A stretch of DNA of 64,000 nucleotides. It comes from Erythrocercus mccallii (Eukaryota; Chordata; Aves; Passeriformes; Dicruridae). The stretch spans positions 124,001 through 188,000 of the forward strand of contig VZRG01000032.1 in NCBI GenBank assembly GCA_013397435.1. Direction: 5' to 3'. Positions 27,001 to 35,350 of this stretch are shown in pieces. The translations under genes and the position numbers were made by a program. Numbering within the stretch: position 1 is the first letter of the stretch; the number at the start of each line of letters is the position of its first letter. The notes beneath the pieces were generated by a model. That model saw only the letters and a list, made by a program, of their open reading frames with translations, did no database searches and was not told the DNA's origin.

Positions 27001-30000
27001 GAAGTCAATCCAGAATGCTGGAGACCTGCAGAGGCCCTCAAAGCTGCCTTCTGCTCCCTGACCAGGGAGGAAATGGATGAAACTCACCTCCTAACTTTAG
27101 AAGACTAAAATTAGACTGAGTGACTAATCTCTTACCTAGTATTTGTGTAACACTTGGAAACTGAATTATCTGTATTCTTACTGTTGTTAGTTATCGGTCT
27201 TAGTTTGCCATAGTTTTCTTATAGCTATTCTACAGGGGGATTGAACCCCTTTCTTGCCATTCCATTTTTTCAATAGTTAATTCTTCAATATTTATCTATT
27301 CTTTCTGAAAATTTAAGATTTGTTAAGGCTGCTTCTTCCCTGTCTTCTTCGACTGTTTGTGCATTACTTTGTGGAAGTCACAAGGCCTTCCTTTAGCAAG
27401 TGTAACATTAGTGCTAGTTATGATTACAGTCTTATGTATCAACTGCATTCGGAAAAACAAGTGCTAAAAAACGGTAAAATATCTTAATATTAGTACTAAA
27501 AATGTGGTTCATTTTTGATTAATGGAAAGTGTGATCAATGTCTCTAGCTGCTCTCCCTTTACCTTGTGATTATTCTCACTAAAACCTTTCCTTTATCAGG
27601 AAATGTTCGATGTAATTCTTGATGAGAACCAGCTTGAAGATGCTTGTGAGCACCTTGCTGACTATCTGGAAGCCTACTGGAAGGCCACACATCCACCTAG
27701 CAGCAATCCTCCCAACCAGCTTCTCACTCGCACACTTGCAACAGCCACTCTTCCTATTAGCCCAGGTCCAAATATTAATTTACAGGTACAGTTTTTATGC
27801 CATCTCTTCTTTTTCTTCTGTCAACTTCTTCTCCTTCCAGCACAGTTAGGCTGACACTAGAATATGCTGAATATATTTTCCTGTTGTTGATAGACGAAAA
27901 GCTTTTTCTGTAGACATTCACCCATTTTCAGTATAAAAGGCAAATGCAAGCCTGTTACTGTTATTCTATTGAATTTATAGTAGCATGTGTTTGTGTATTG
28001 ACTAGGGGGCTGGTTTTGATTCCAAGGACTAAGCTGGCCTGACTGAAAACATATGTTGATGTGAAATGGAATACTTCAGGTTTTATTGTGCTCAGGACAC
28101 CACTGTGCCAGTAATATATGTACCAGCCACAAGCATTTTATAGCTGGCCACATGTAATCCAATCAGAGCAATAAAACTAGACTAAGACTGTGCACGTTGC
28201 AGCCCCTGGTAGCGTTCTGACTGATGGGCACACTATCGCTAACAGGCGAACCCCGGCCCCAGGGGCCCTGCATGACAGACTGGGTTATGTGCAGGGCAGA
28301 TCCACAAAGGCTGCAGGGAAATCTCTTCAATCTTCCCACAGGCTGTAGAGTTGTAGAGGTTGAGGATGACTGACTGTATTAGTAAAGACTGAAGGTCAAA
28401 GTGGCCCTTCCAGTGTTTCCTTTGTTCTTTTATTAATTGGCCATTGCTGTGAAAAGTACAGACTTCCTTCAAGTCAAACTCTTACATCAGATCCAAGCCT
28501 TGCTGCACTGCACATTGTGCAGAAAGACCTTGAGAGGTTCTGTGTTTCGAACAGCAGGGAATCTCTCCAGTGAGCTGGAAAAGCAGGCTTTATTCCTGCC
28601 TCTGCACTGATGTGCCTGTTGATTTGGGCATATTATGTCCCCTCGATTCTCCCTCACTTTTGGTTTGTATAATTTCATTGAGGTGTTCAGCATAAGGATA
28701 ATTGCTTTCTTTTGGATATGTGTTGCATGTTATGTCATGAAATATTTAAAGATGATACTCCATTATAAGTAGTGAGTGACACCTTGAGGCTGAGAAGATC
28801 ACAGAGGGGGGATAAACTATATCTGTCCCAGATCAAATAAAGGCTTACTACATTTAAATTTCTACCTAAATTCAATATATGTCCATAAATTATATACACA
28901 TGAAAGTTACAATTCGTAAGAAAAACACCTCCTTTTACAAAACCAAAGGAAAAAATGTATCTGCAACCAAATTAAAATGCAAAAAAGCTGTGCTCTTTTT
29001 TATGGTTTTGCAAAACAATTTTTTGTGTCAAATAATTTATTTCTCATTAGAAAACCACTTTACAGGTGGTAAACAGACTTTACAGGTTTGTTGTTTAACA
29101 AGAAAAGTTTCTTTAGCCATCTTGAAGGGTATCTCCTCTTGCTTTCAGACACAGCTACAGGAAAAGAGTCTGTAAACTATAGCTCATTTCTGCCTTTTTT
29201 TCTGTCCTCAGAGCTGAAACACCTTGAAAAAATTGTGAGCTGGAAGAATTTCTGAGTATGAAATTCAGTATTGTTGTGTGCAGCCTTGCTAGATAAACTT
29301 TCTTTGCTTTGTAAACTTCTAAATTATTTTGCTCAAGTTTTTTTATGCTTTTTGGGTGTGGATTTATAGCTCACATACTCATTGTATTAACCACATTCTC
29401 TGGAGGAACTATGCAGAGTTTTAATAACACTTTTCTGAATGCTGTGCTGCCTCCTTACACACTAACAGATTTTTATTTTAAGGACTAAAAATGAGGGTGT
29501 ATTTGCAGTTTCACAGTTTGTTTGTAGGTCTACTAATACAGAAGTGTGACTCAACAGGGGTCCCTTATGGAACATAAACTTTTCTCTTCCTTTGGTTTCA
29601 TTTTCCTACGATGCATCCTCAGCTGACATCTCAAACCTGAGCTTGTCCCTGCCTTGGCACAGAGTGGGTCTAATTTTAATGATGGTTGCTGAACCCATTC
29701 TTTCAACAGTGTTAAGACCCTGTATTTAGAGAATTTTAAGTCTATGCCTGTGCCATTTGTCTGGATTGCTCTGCAGGGAAAAGCCACCAGTTGTTTGGCC
29801 TGGGGGAGCCACGTCCGCACTGCAGAGCATTGCAGTCATCCTCCCCTGGGGCCAATGCAGTGCCCCTTTGCCATGAAACATATTTTGGGTTTCTGAGTTT
29901 TAAGTCCCCAGTGTGCGTTGTAAGGAGGGGTTTGTGTTGCCAGCTGCCAGAGTGGCATTTTTACAGCATGAAGCTGCCTGTGTGCATTGCATGGCACGAG

Positions 30001-32900
30001 GTGCTTGAAGGTGTGAGGCCTCACAGGACGGTTTGAAATGAAATAGGCAAAGACCTTACACCTTGTGTCTGTCCAAGGGAGGACTTTGGAACAAACTTGT
30101 ATGGAAATAGTTGGCTAACTCAGAAGGACTGGAGCAACCTCACACACATACGGTGCAGGTGATCAGGGACCACTGAAAACAAGGAGCAATTCAAATTCAC
30201 TCAGTGGACAAAGGCTTCTCTCTCCTCTTTCAACACTGTTTAAACTTCTTTCCAAGAACCCCTACTTCCTTGAAAGTACAAACTGAGTACTGAAATAGGA
30301 TTATCTCAAACTTTCCCTATTTTACACAAAAAACCTTAAGAAATTGGGCCATAAAATTCCTCCACTGAAGAATCTATTCCAAATCAGAGCCCAAATTTGG
30401 TTATGAACCAAAAAGCAACTCTAACCCATATTCAGACATTACCTATTCAGTGTCCCTGTAATACTTAGTGAAAGTTATCATCAATGAATTTGCCCATAAA
30501 TCCCAACAGCACCTACACTATTCTGAAATTTATTCATTGTGTTCTTTCACATGTGCTCATCATAGCACAGAAGATGCATCTGAGCTTGTAAAAGTAGCAG
30601 TGTTTCCAATGCAGGTTCAAATATTGCATTTGTTCTCAAACCGCAGCAATGACCAAATTTATTAGTCATGATTATGTATAGGTACTTGCATTTGACCATA
30701 TGAGAATTATAGGGTTTCACATGTATACCATGTTTAAAAACAGTCATGGTGATGAACTGGTAAATGTTGTGTTTATACATGCAAAGCAGGCACTGCTTTG
30801 GACTCTTTTGCTTGTCACTTCATTTCATTTACAATTCACCTCTGTTGAATCATTTCATTTCACCTTGAACAGATCTATTCATGTTTACGATTATTATATT
30901 TCTTTCTGGCAAATCAGAATCATGTTGAGAATCACAAAAGCAAGAACAAATAAGAAATTTGACTGTTATTCCTATTACCTTGTTCTCATCTATACCATTT
31001 GTTTCAAATTTGAAACCCAGCTCATCGCTCAAAAGTTTATGTAACAAAATGTTGTCTTAGGAAATTAAGATTTGTCAAATTTACCAAATTGGTGATTTGA
31101 AATATGTTGCTTTTTATAAGTTTCTGATTAAATACAGATTATTTTCCTTTCCAATTTCCTGTAATTTTACTTTTTGGATTGCTAGGAAACCCACCTGCCA
31201 CGATCTGTGGCTGGAGGACAAAATTTCCTCCTTCCCTTAGCTCTTTTCCACAAAACAGGAAGACAGAAAGAAGATACATCGATGAGCTGCCCTGGGGGAA
31301 ATCCTTATTTTTAGACAACTCTGAACATAGAAGGGCAAATTTAAGACTAACTTTGGTGTTCAGACAGTCTCACTAACAAATGCCTGTATGACTCTGGTAA
31401 AATCTGCACTAATTTTGTGGCAGCAGAGATGATTTTGCCTTGACATTCTCCACCTCATGTGAGAAGTGTAATTATTTTCAATATTAACTATTAAAATTTT
31501 TGCAATTAATCCTGAAAAGTCCTTAGCTGTGGTTTGGCAATAAAAGCAGGTTAATGTAATGAAACCCCCAAATGAGGTAAATAATGCCACTTGTTCATTT
31601 TGCAGTGATTTCAAAGCATTTGTGCGGGTGAAGAGTAGGTTTATTACCTGGTAATTTTTATTTCGGTCTTTTAATAGCAGTGGTGTGTTAGGAAATTTTG
31701 TATGTGATAATATCACTCTCCTCCTGCTTTTCTTGGCAATGAGCTGTATTCTTGAGCTCTTAAAATTATGAGGTCAATATTTAATTTTTCATTACCAAGG
31801 AGAAATTAAATTATTGCTGAGAAAACAGAAGGTCAGTGATACTATTAGTATCATAATACAAACTTTATTCATAGCACAATCAAATGCAATTTTTTTCCTT
31901 AAAAAAGTTACTCTTTAAGAGCCAAGGTTTTGTACTTTGGTCCTTTGCTGGAATCCACCTCCTCAGCCCTCTAAAATCACTCTCCCAAAGCGGCTGTTTC
32001 CAGACACGCATCTGTAAAGTCTCAGCTGATATTTGCCCTCTCCTGGCATGATATCTCCTCTCAATTTTTCTGCAGTTTGCCCTGTTTCTGCATGCTCTCT
32101 TTTTCTTTGGAGGGTGGTGGCAATTATTGCTAACTGGAGTAGTCGGAAACATTACAAGAAATGAGAAGGGGCCACAGAATAACCCAAGTGCCCTCCTACG
32201 TTTTGATGAGAACAAAAATAATTGTTTGTATTATAATACTGAATTTTCAGTAAAAGTTGAATACTAATGGTTTCTTTCCTAGTTTAGATTCAAAGTGGAT
32301 TGTTTTGTACTTAAAATTTTATTGGTTTCATGGTACTTTCTAGTTGAATTTGATATTGGGGGAAGTTTTTCAATGTGTACCTTCTGACCTCACTGCTGGT
32401 TCTGGTAGCAGGGATCTCAAGGAGACCAGAGGAATGACCATTCGGTCCCTGAGCGCAGCGGCTCCCACATTGAAGAGGAAGCACGGGTTGAACCCATCAA
32501 GAAATCCCAGCACCGCTCTTCCTCCAGCCAACACCACAACCATCGCAGTGGTGTCAGAGGCCTTCACAGGCAAGAAACTTTTGACTCAGAAACACAAGAC
32601 AGCAGAGATTCAGCTTACGTAGAGCCAAAGGAGGACTACTCACATGAGCATGCTGACCACTATGATTCTCACAGGGATCATAATCACAGAGACGAGTCCC
32701 ATGGGGTCAGTGAACACAGACACAGAGAGTCCCGGCATCGCTCCAAGGAGAGGGACCGCGAGCAGGACCACAATGAATGCAACAAACAGCGCAGTCGTCA
32801 TAAATCAAGGGACCAATATTGCGACAAGGATGGGGAAGTGATATCAAAAAAGCGTAATGATGCAGGAGAGTGGAACAGGGATGTTTACATCCGTCAGTAA
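1..32900 (+). CDS. CACNB2: CACNB2, calcium channel beta-2 subunit (3' part of gene, 9 constitutive exons plus one alternative)
   Basis: Cytoplasmic beta-2 subunit of high-voltage-activated calcium channels. It binds the alpha-1 I-II linker (AID helix), promotes surface delivery and tunes gating. The spliced exons 1-25, 3791-3924, 7305-7385, 7671-7729, 10712-10821, 25268-25419, 26201-26296, 27600-27785 and 32412-32900 give one open frame of 443 residues plus stop. Exon lengths 134/20/81/59/110/152/96 match the known CACNB exon sizes as I recall them. The order is: end of the HOOK linker (residues 1-53 here), last SH3 strand and guanylate-kinase-like domain (about 54-260), then a His/Arg/Ser-rich C-terminal tail. 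The GK fold has VGPSLKGYEV where active kinases have a GxxGxGKS P-loop, so it is a binding domain and not an enzyme. The variable tail ending in VYIRQ and the HOOK sequence point to beta-2 over beta-1, -3 or -4, and the NSUN6/ARL5B neighbours agree. Upstream exons (N-terminus, first SH3 half) lie outside the window. Confidence 0.97.
26..3790 (+). other. CACNB2 intron 6
   Basis: AT-rich intron with a polypyrimidine acceptor region before 3791. I recognise no interspersed repeat. An A/C-rich tract lies near 1776-1798. The longest open frame (2256-2567, 103 codons) has no family resemblance I can see. Confidence 0.8.
3791..3924 (+). CDS. CACNB2: CACNB2 alternative exon 7A (134 bp, HOOK region)
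   Basis: Acceptor tatatag precedes 3791 and donor gtaaca follows 3924. The exon encodes VDIDATGLDAEEND, continues through a Ser/Pro-rich stretch and ends KEKRMPFFKK. It forms most of the flexible HOOK linker between the SH3 and GK domains, which is known to affect inactivation kinetics. The length of 134 leaves remainder 2 on division by 3, the same as exon 7B, so either one alone keeps frame into exon 8. Its near identity to mammalian beta-2 makes the call secure. Confidence 0.97.
4070..4089 (+). CDS. CACNB2: CACNB2 alternative microexon 7B (20 bp)
   Basis: A 20-base exon flanked by acceptor ctgctgtag and donor gtaagt. With the last base of exon 6 it encodes A-KQKQKS, the short basic HOOK variant known in CACNB genes, and then joins TEHIPPYDV of exon 8. 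It is too short to be found as an open frame and was identified from length, phase and peptide. It sits 145 bp downstream of exon 7A. Confidence 0.93.
4090..7304 (+). other. CACNB2 intron 7
   Basis: AT-rich intron of 3.2 kb ending in a T-rich acceptor (tttctgttttgcag). It contains only short homopolymer tracts. I could not identify a further exon-7 variant in it. Confidence 0.75.
7305..7385 (+). CDS. CACNB2: CACNB2 exon 8 (81 bp)
   Basis: Encodes 27 residues, starting [20 protein letters not shown] and ending LKGYE. This is the last SH3 strand and the first strand of the GK-like core. Acceptor is tttgcag and donor is gtaatt. The degenerate P-loop VGPSLKGYE lies here. Confidence 0.97.
7386..7670 (+). 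other. CACNB2 intron 8 (285 bp)
   Basis: Short intron between exons 8 and 9 with T-rich acceptor ttttttcccttctag. Nothing else is seen in it. Confidence 0.9.
7671..7729 (+). CDS. CACNB2: CACNB2 exon 9 (59 bp)
   Basis: Encodes VTDMMQKALFDFLKHRFEG plus the first two bases of an Arg codon completed in exon 10. It is helical and belongs to the GK-like domain close to the alpha-binding groove. The donor is gtaagt at 7730. Confidence 0.97.
9516..9540. repeat. short perfect hairpin, 9-bp stem
   Basis: aaatcacaa and its exact reverse complement ttgtgattt are separated by tctttgg. The stem is short and AT-rich, so chance is a reasonable explanation. Confidence 0.6.
10201..10250 (-). repeat. A/C-rich low-complexity tract
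   Basis: Runs of A broken by CC or CCC, equivalent to TTTT/GG runs on the minus strand. The same style of tract recurs at 15411, 25451, 35291, 51235 and 59252. Confidence 0.7.
10712..10821 (+). CDS. CACNB2: CACNB2 exon 10 (110 bp)
   Basis: Encodes the GK-like domain from ISITRVTADISLAKR through NNPSKHAIIERSNTRSSL, with split codons at both ends. Acceptor is ttattttgcag and donor is gtaagt. The sequence is essentially invariant among beta subunits. Confidence 0.97.
11632..11718 (+). mobile_element. CR1 LINE, 3' end fragment
   Basis: The stretch ggctccctgtccatggcagg, then ggagccagatgatctttaag, then ccattctatgattctga is the characteristic 3' terminus of avian CR1 elements, in plus orientation and with several substitutions. 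Only the tail is kept, as usual for 5'-truncated CR1 copies. The exact 5' limit is uncertain. Confidence 0.88.
15411..15488 (+). repeat. G/T-rich low-complexity tract
   Basis: Alternating T runs and GG/GGGG groups, followed by TTG triplet repeats and T runs. Confidence 0.85.
17609..17640. repeat. TA/CA dinucleotide microsatellite
   Basis: An atatatatata run passing into cacaca and catata repeats, a compound imperfect dinucleotide array. Confidence 0.85.
20701..20735. repeat. (TTTA)n(TTTG)n tetranucleotide repeat
   Basis: About three to four TTTA units are followed by three TTTG units and a final TTTA unit. It is intronic and has no further context. Confidence 0.85.
24631..24962 (+). mobile_element. 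solo LTR of an endogenous retrovirus with 6-bp target-site duplication
   Basis: An LTR-sized unit (24637-24956, 320 bp) begins TGTTGTAG and ends AAACATCA, so it has TG...CA ends. It is flanked by identical AGTAAG hexamers at 24631-24636 and 24957-24962. A polyadenylation signal AATAAA lies at 24819-24824, placing the R/U5 part in the last third and the orientation on the plus strand. A strong hairpin, ctctggggaat / attcccccagag, lies at about 24647-24675. No gag, pol or env sequence is adjacent, so it is a solo LTR from recombination between two LTRs. A 6-bp duplication is typical of class II (ERVK/alpharetrovirus-like) elements, but I cannot name the family. It sits 311 bp before CACNB2 exon 11. 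Confidence 0.85.
25268..25419 (+). CDS. CACNB2: CACNB2 exon 11 (152 bp)
   Basis: Encodes [20 protein letters not shown], then [20 protein letters not shown] and IVYVKISSPK, the central GK-like domain strands. The first two bases complete an Ala codon started in exon 10. Acceptor is ttttgcag and donor is gtaaat. Confidence 0.97.
25420..26200 (+). other. CACNB2 intron 11
   Basis: A 0.8 kb intron. A G/T-rich tract with several G runs lies at 25451-25543, starting about 30 bases after the donor. The remainder is AT-rich with a good T-rich acceptor. Confidence 0.8.
25451..25543 (+). repeat. G/T-rich tract with G runs beside exon 11 donor
   Basis: T runs alternate with ggg, gg, ggagggg, gggggg, gggg and gggg groups. 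This is enough G runs for possible G-quadruplex or hnRNP H/F binding in the transcript. Confidence 0.8.
26201..26296 (+). CDS. CACNB2: CACNB2 exon 12 (96 bp)
   Basis: Encodes exactly 32 codons, [20 protein letters not shown] followed by MVAADKLAQCPP, within the GK-like domain. Acceptor is tttttcacag and donor is gtgagt. Confidence 0.97.
26297..27599 (+). other. CACNB2 intron 12
   Basis: A 1.3 kb intron. A moderately GC-rich patch covers about 26640-27070. I see no repeat or exon in it. Confidence 0.75.
27600..27785 (+). CDS. CACNB2: CACNB2 exon 13 (186 bp)
   Basis: Encodes 62 residues, EMFDVILDENQLEDACEHLA onward through DYLEAYWKATHPPSS, completing the GK-like domain and entering the variable tail. 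The exon ends PISPGPNINLQ, which differs from the human end (about TLASNSQ). Acceptor is ctttatcag and donor is gtacag. The 62-codon length equals the human exon. Confidence 0.96.
27786..32408 (+). other. CACNB2 intron 13
   Basis: A 4.6 kb intron. GC-richer patches occur at about 28200-28300 (with the inverted repeat ggcccc/ggggcc) and 29790-30030. There is no recognisable repeat family and no coding sequence I can support. Confidence 0.75.
32412..32900 (+). CDS. CACNB2: CACNB2 exon 14, coding part of terminal exon
   Basis: Encodes the last 162 residues and the TAA stop at 32898-32900. It starts GSQGDQRNDHS and ends GEWNRDVYIRQ. The tail is rich in His, Arg, Ser, Asp and Glu (for example KKSQHRSSSSQHHNHRS and HYDSHRDHNHRDE) and is probably disordered. 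Family work assigns beta-2 C-termini roles in channel modulation and, in some isoforms, nuclear or membrane targeting. The acceptor is a TAG-CAG tandem, so 32409 is an alternative start that would insert one Gln. Confidence 0.95.
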   Translation, partial: GSQGDQRNDHSVPERSGSHIEEEARVEPIKKSQHRSSSSQHHNHRSGVRGLHRQETFDSETQDSRDSAYVEPKEDYSHEHADHYDSHRDHNHRDESHGVSEHRHRESRHRSKERDREQDHNECNKQRSRHKSRDQYCDKDGEVISKKRNDAGEWNRDVYIRQ

Positions 32901-33445
32901 CTTTTGCCTCTGGCAGTCTTGTGTTTCTTTGAAGTCTTGTAACAATGCCCCTTGAAAATATCTTGGGTTCTTTGCAGAACATATGGTATCCTTCTGTATG
33001 CTGATTTGTATTGCTGTTGCTTGCATAGCAATAGCATGAAATAGAATATTCATATACTTATTTTTTTGGTTAGTGCTATATGAATTAGTGTAGTACAACT
33101 GAAGAGTTCCTGATGTTGTACTATGAGATTTTTCAAGCTGTTTTTGGTAGCTGCCACTTGAACAATATCTGTTGCCATCAAGGTGTTGTTAGTGTTTTTT
33201 TAAAAAAGATACATTTGATGTTTAATAACGTCCCATGTATTCAGCAAGCCAGGATCAGCACATAAAAAAATCTAAAACTTTTTGTCTGCTCTGATTTTAA
33301 TTTGTATGCACTTGGTTTGCATATTGTTTTAAGCACCACTCTGTTGCTTGTACCTCATGGTCTCCGTATGAAGACAGAATTCGTCTTGCCTTACACACAG
33401 GGGATCATGGAGTCAAAATCTATTTTCTATGTACTGGTACTGTGT

Positions 33446-33459
33446 ACTGTATATACAGT
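33446..33459 (+). promoter_or_regulatory. Pumilio-type element inside a perfect palindrome in the 3' UTR
   Basis: TGTATATA at 33448-33455 is a canonical Pumilio response element and lies within the 14-bp perfect palindrome ACTGTATATACAGT. Confidence 0.45.
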
Positions 33460-33646
33460 TTATAAATGTTATTTCTGCAGACACCTTCTTACTATATAAG
33501 TTTGATCACACTGTTTTAGAGTCCTAATGCCAAGTCAGCAGATTTGCTTTTGAATTACTGGCAACTGGAACTAGCCTCACTTAGGAAATCTGTAACAGTG
33601 TTCAATCTAAATACTTTTTCTTCTGTAGCAGAAAGCTTATACTTAT

Positions 33647-33654
33647 TGTAAATA
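33647..33654 (+). promoter_or_regulatory. second Pumilio-type element, TGTAAATA
   Basis: An 8-base match to the UGUAAAUA Pumilio consensus about 200 bases after the first one, in the same 3' UTR. It is short enough to arise by chance. Confidence 0.35.
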
Positions 33655-33860
33655 CGGATGAGTGCTTGAGATAAAGGGTGTAACTCTTATACCTTATGCT
33701 GTCCTTGCAAACCAAATTTTGCATTTTAAAGTTACGGTAAAGATAATGAACTTACCACTATAAATTATTCTTCTCTGTTCAGGTCACAGTATTGCAATGG
33801 GCACAGCTTAATTTTTGTTCTACTGTCACTGAACAGAGCACACATGTTGGAGGTGTGTAT

Positions 33861-33902
33861 GTGGGTGGGTGGGTGGTGGATCGGCGTTTGTGTGTGTGTG
33901 TG
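33861..33902 (+). repeat. GTGG/GT microsatellite
   Basis: gtgggtgggtgggtgg followed after a short break by a (TG)n run ending at 33902. It lies in the presumed CACNB2 3' UTR. Confidence 0.85.
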
Positions 33903-35290
33903 CAGGTTAGGTATCAAACTGTGAGAATCTACTGAAGAAAACAAAGGTTATTCAAAAGCCCAACAAGTCTATTTCTACATTCTGTCTCTTAATTTAAAAA
34001 TCCAAATTGCATTCAGGGAATATGAGGGAATTTACTGACCCAGGTAATTGGGAAAGCATAAATCTGCTGGCTCTTTGTTGAGACTTCAGGAGAGTAAAAC
34101 CAGGCAAATGTTACTGTGAGTTTCACTGGAAATGTAAATCTTTGTGTTTTAGAGTATTTGTTTTAGTAAGAAAAGTTTACACAGCTTGTGGAGAGTTATT
34201 TTGTTGGAAAATAAATTTTTGTAGCTTCTCCACTTTTTCTACACTTGCCAATTCTCTGCATTCCCACTCTGCAGCCAGCTCACTGCTTTTCCTTCACCAA
34301 AGCTGTTCTGCTGCTGATGAGAGCGTAGAAAAATGACTGTGACTCTGTTAGGAGCTTTCTAGAGAAAATGCATTGAAATCGAAGGGAGTGAACACAGTTT
34401 GTTTTGCAGTGAACACCTGTTGCACTGGTAAGTGGGGGGAAATTCACTATTATTTTTGACTCCAGGTTCCATACCCTTGCCTAGTGTAAAAGCTGTTCTG
34501 CATCATATGTAGTCTTTGTAGTACTTGTATGAATGAAATACTTTTGTATTTCCCTGTAAATAGCACATTATATAAAAACTGTAGTGTGATAATTAGTTTA
34601 GCTGGGAGTTATTTATTATTTCAATTCTGGGAATATCAGCATTGCCTGATTTTGAATATCATTTTAGTGAAATGGATAAGATATATGGCAGGTGCATGCT
34701 TTCTCCAGTCTCCTAGCCCAGCATCTAAGAAACTCCCTTAAACATTCTCTGCCCTTCCTCTCTTACCCCTCTTCCTGATGCTTTATAAGCATTTTTACAA
34801 CAACCTAAGAGTGGGAAATTCTGCTGTCAGTTATCTGGCCATTCCTCCCAGTGCTGCTGACTGTTGTGGTTATTCAAGGGTAGGTTTTGGCTCAAAGCAT
34901 GAACTGTGGGGAACACAAGAAAAAAGATTATTTTTCTAGAAATAAAATTCTCATCATTTTTGTAAACATCACTAAATGGCTTTGTAGAGGAAGGAAGAAT
35001 AGGTAAGTAGATCTGTTGTATTACTAAGTGGATAGAGAAGAGTATATAAACTGGTTTTTGATACAAGAGAATTTTCAGGGTATCTGTAAAAATGATATTA
35101 AAGGACTGTTTTTTGAATCATATCAGATGACATGTAAGTGGGAGGAAAGTGATATTGTCTTGCTCTGTATAGCCTGGCTTTAGCTAATTTACCAGCTGCA
35201 GTAAATGGTGTTGCTCCCTGTAACTCATGAGAGCTGTGTCCTCTAAGAAGTGACTCCACTTCAATACCTTGACTATTTTGTTCTTTCTTT

Positions 35291-35350
35291 GTTGGGGTTT
35301 TGGTTGGGTTTGGGGTTTTTTTTTGCTTTGTATATTGGGGTTTTTTTTTA
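35291..35350 (+). repeat. G/T-rich low-complexity tract
   Basis: ggggttttggttgggtttgg followed by long T runs and another gggg group, resembling the tracts at 15411 and 25451. Confidence 0.8.

Larger units (their letters stand above)
32901..34215 (+). other. CACNB2: CACNB2 3' UTR, minimal estimate
   Basis: Sequence following the stop codon. The first plus-strand AATAAA is at 34210-34215. Further copies at 34942, 35473, 35485, 36090, 36617, 36795, 39731 and 40066 mean the true end may be several kilobases later. No open frame or repeat is found apart from a GT-rich microsatellite. Confidence 0.45.

Noticed and set aside
32344..32841. Plus-strand frames of 92 and 65 codons in the terminal CACNB2 exon
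   Set aside because: They are out-of-frame readings of the His/Arg-rich tail. The true frame aligns with known beta-2.
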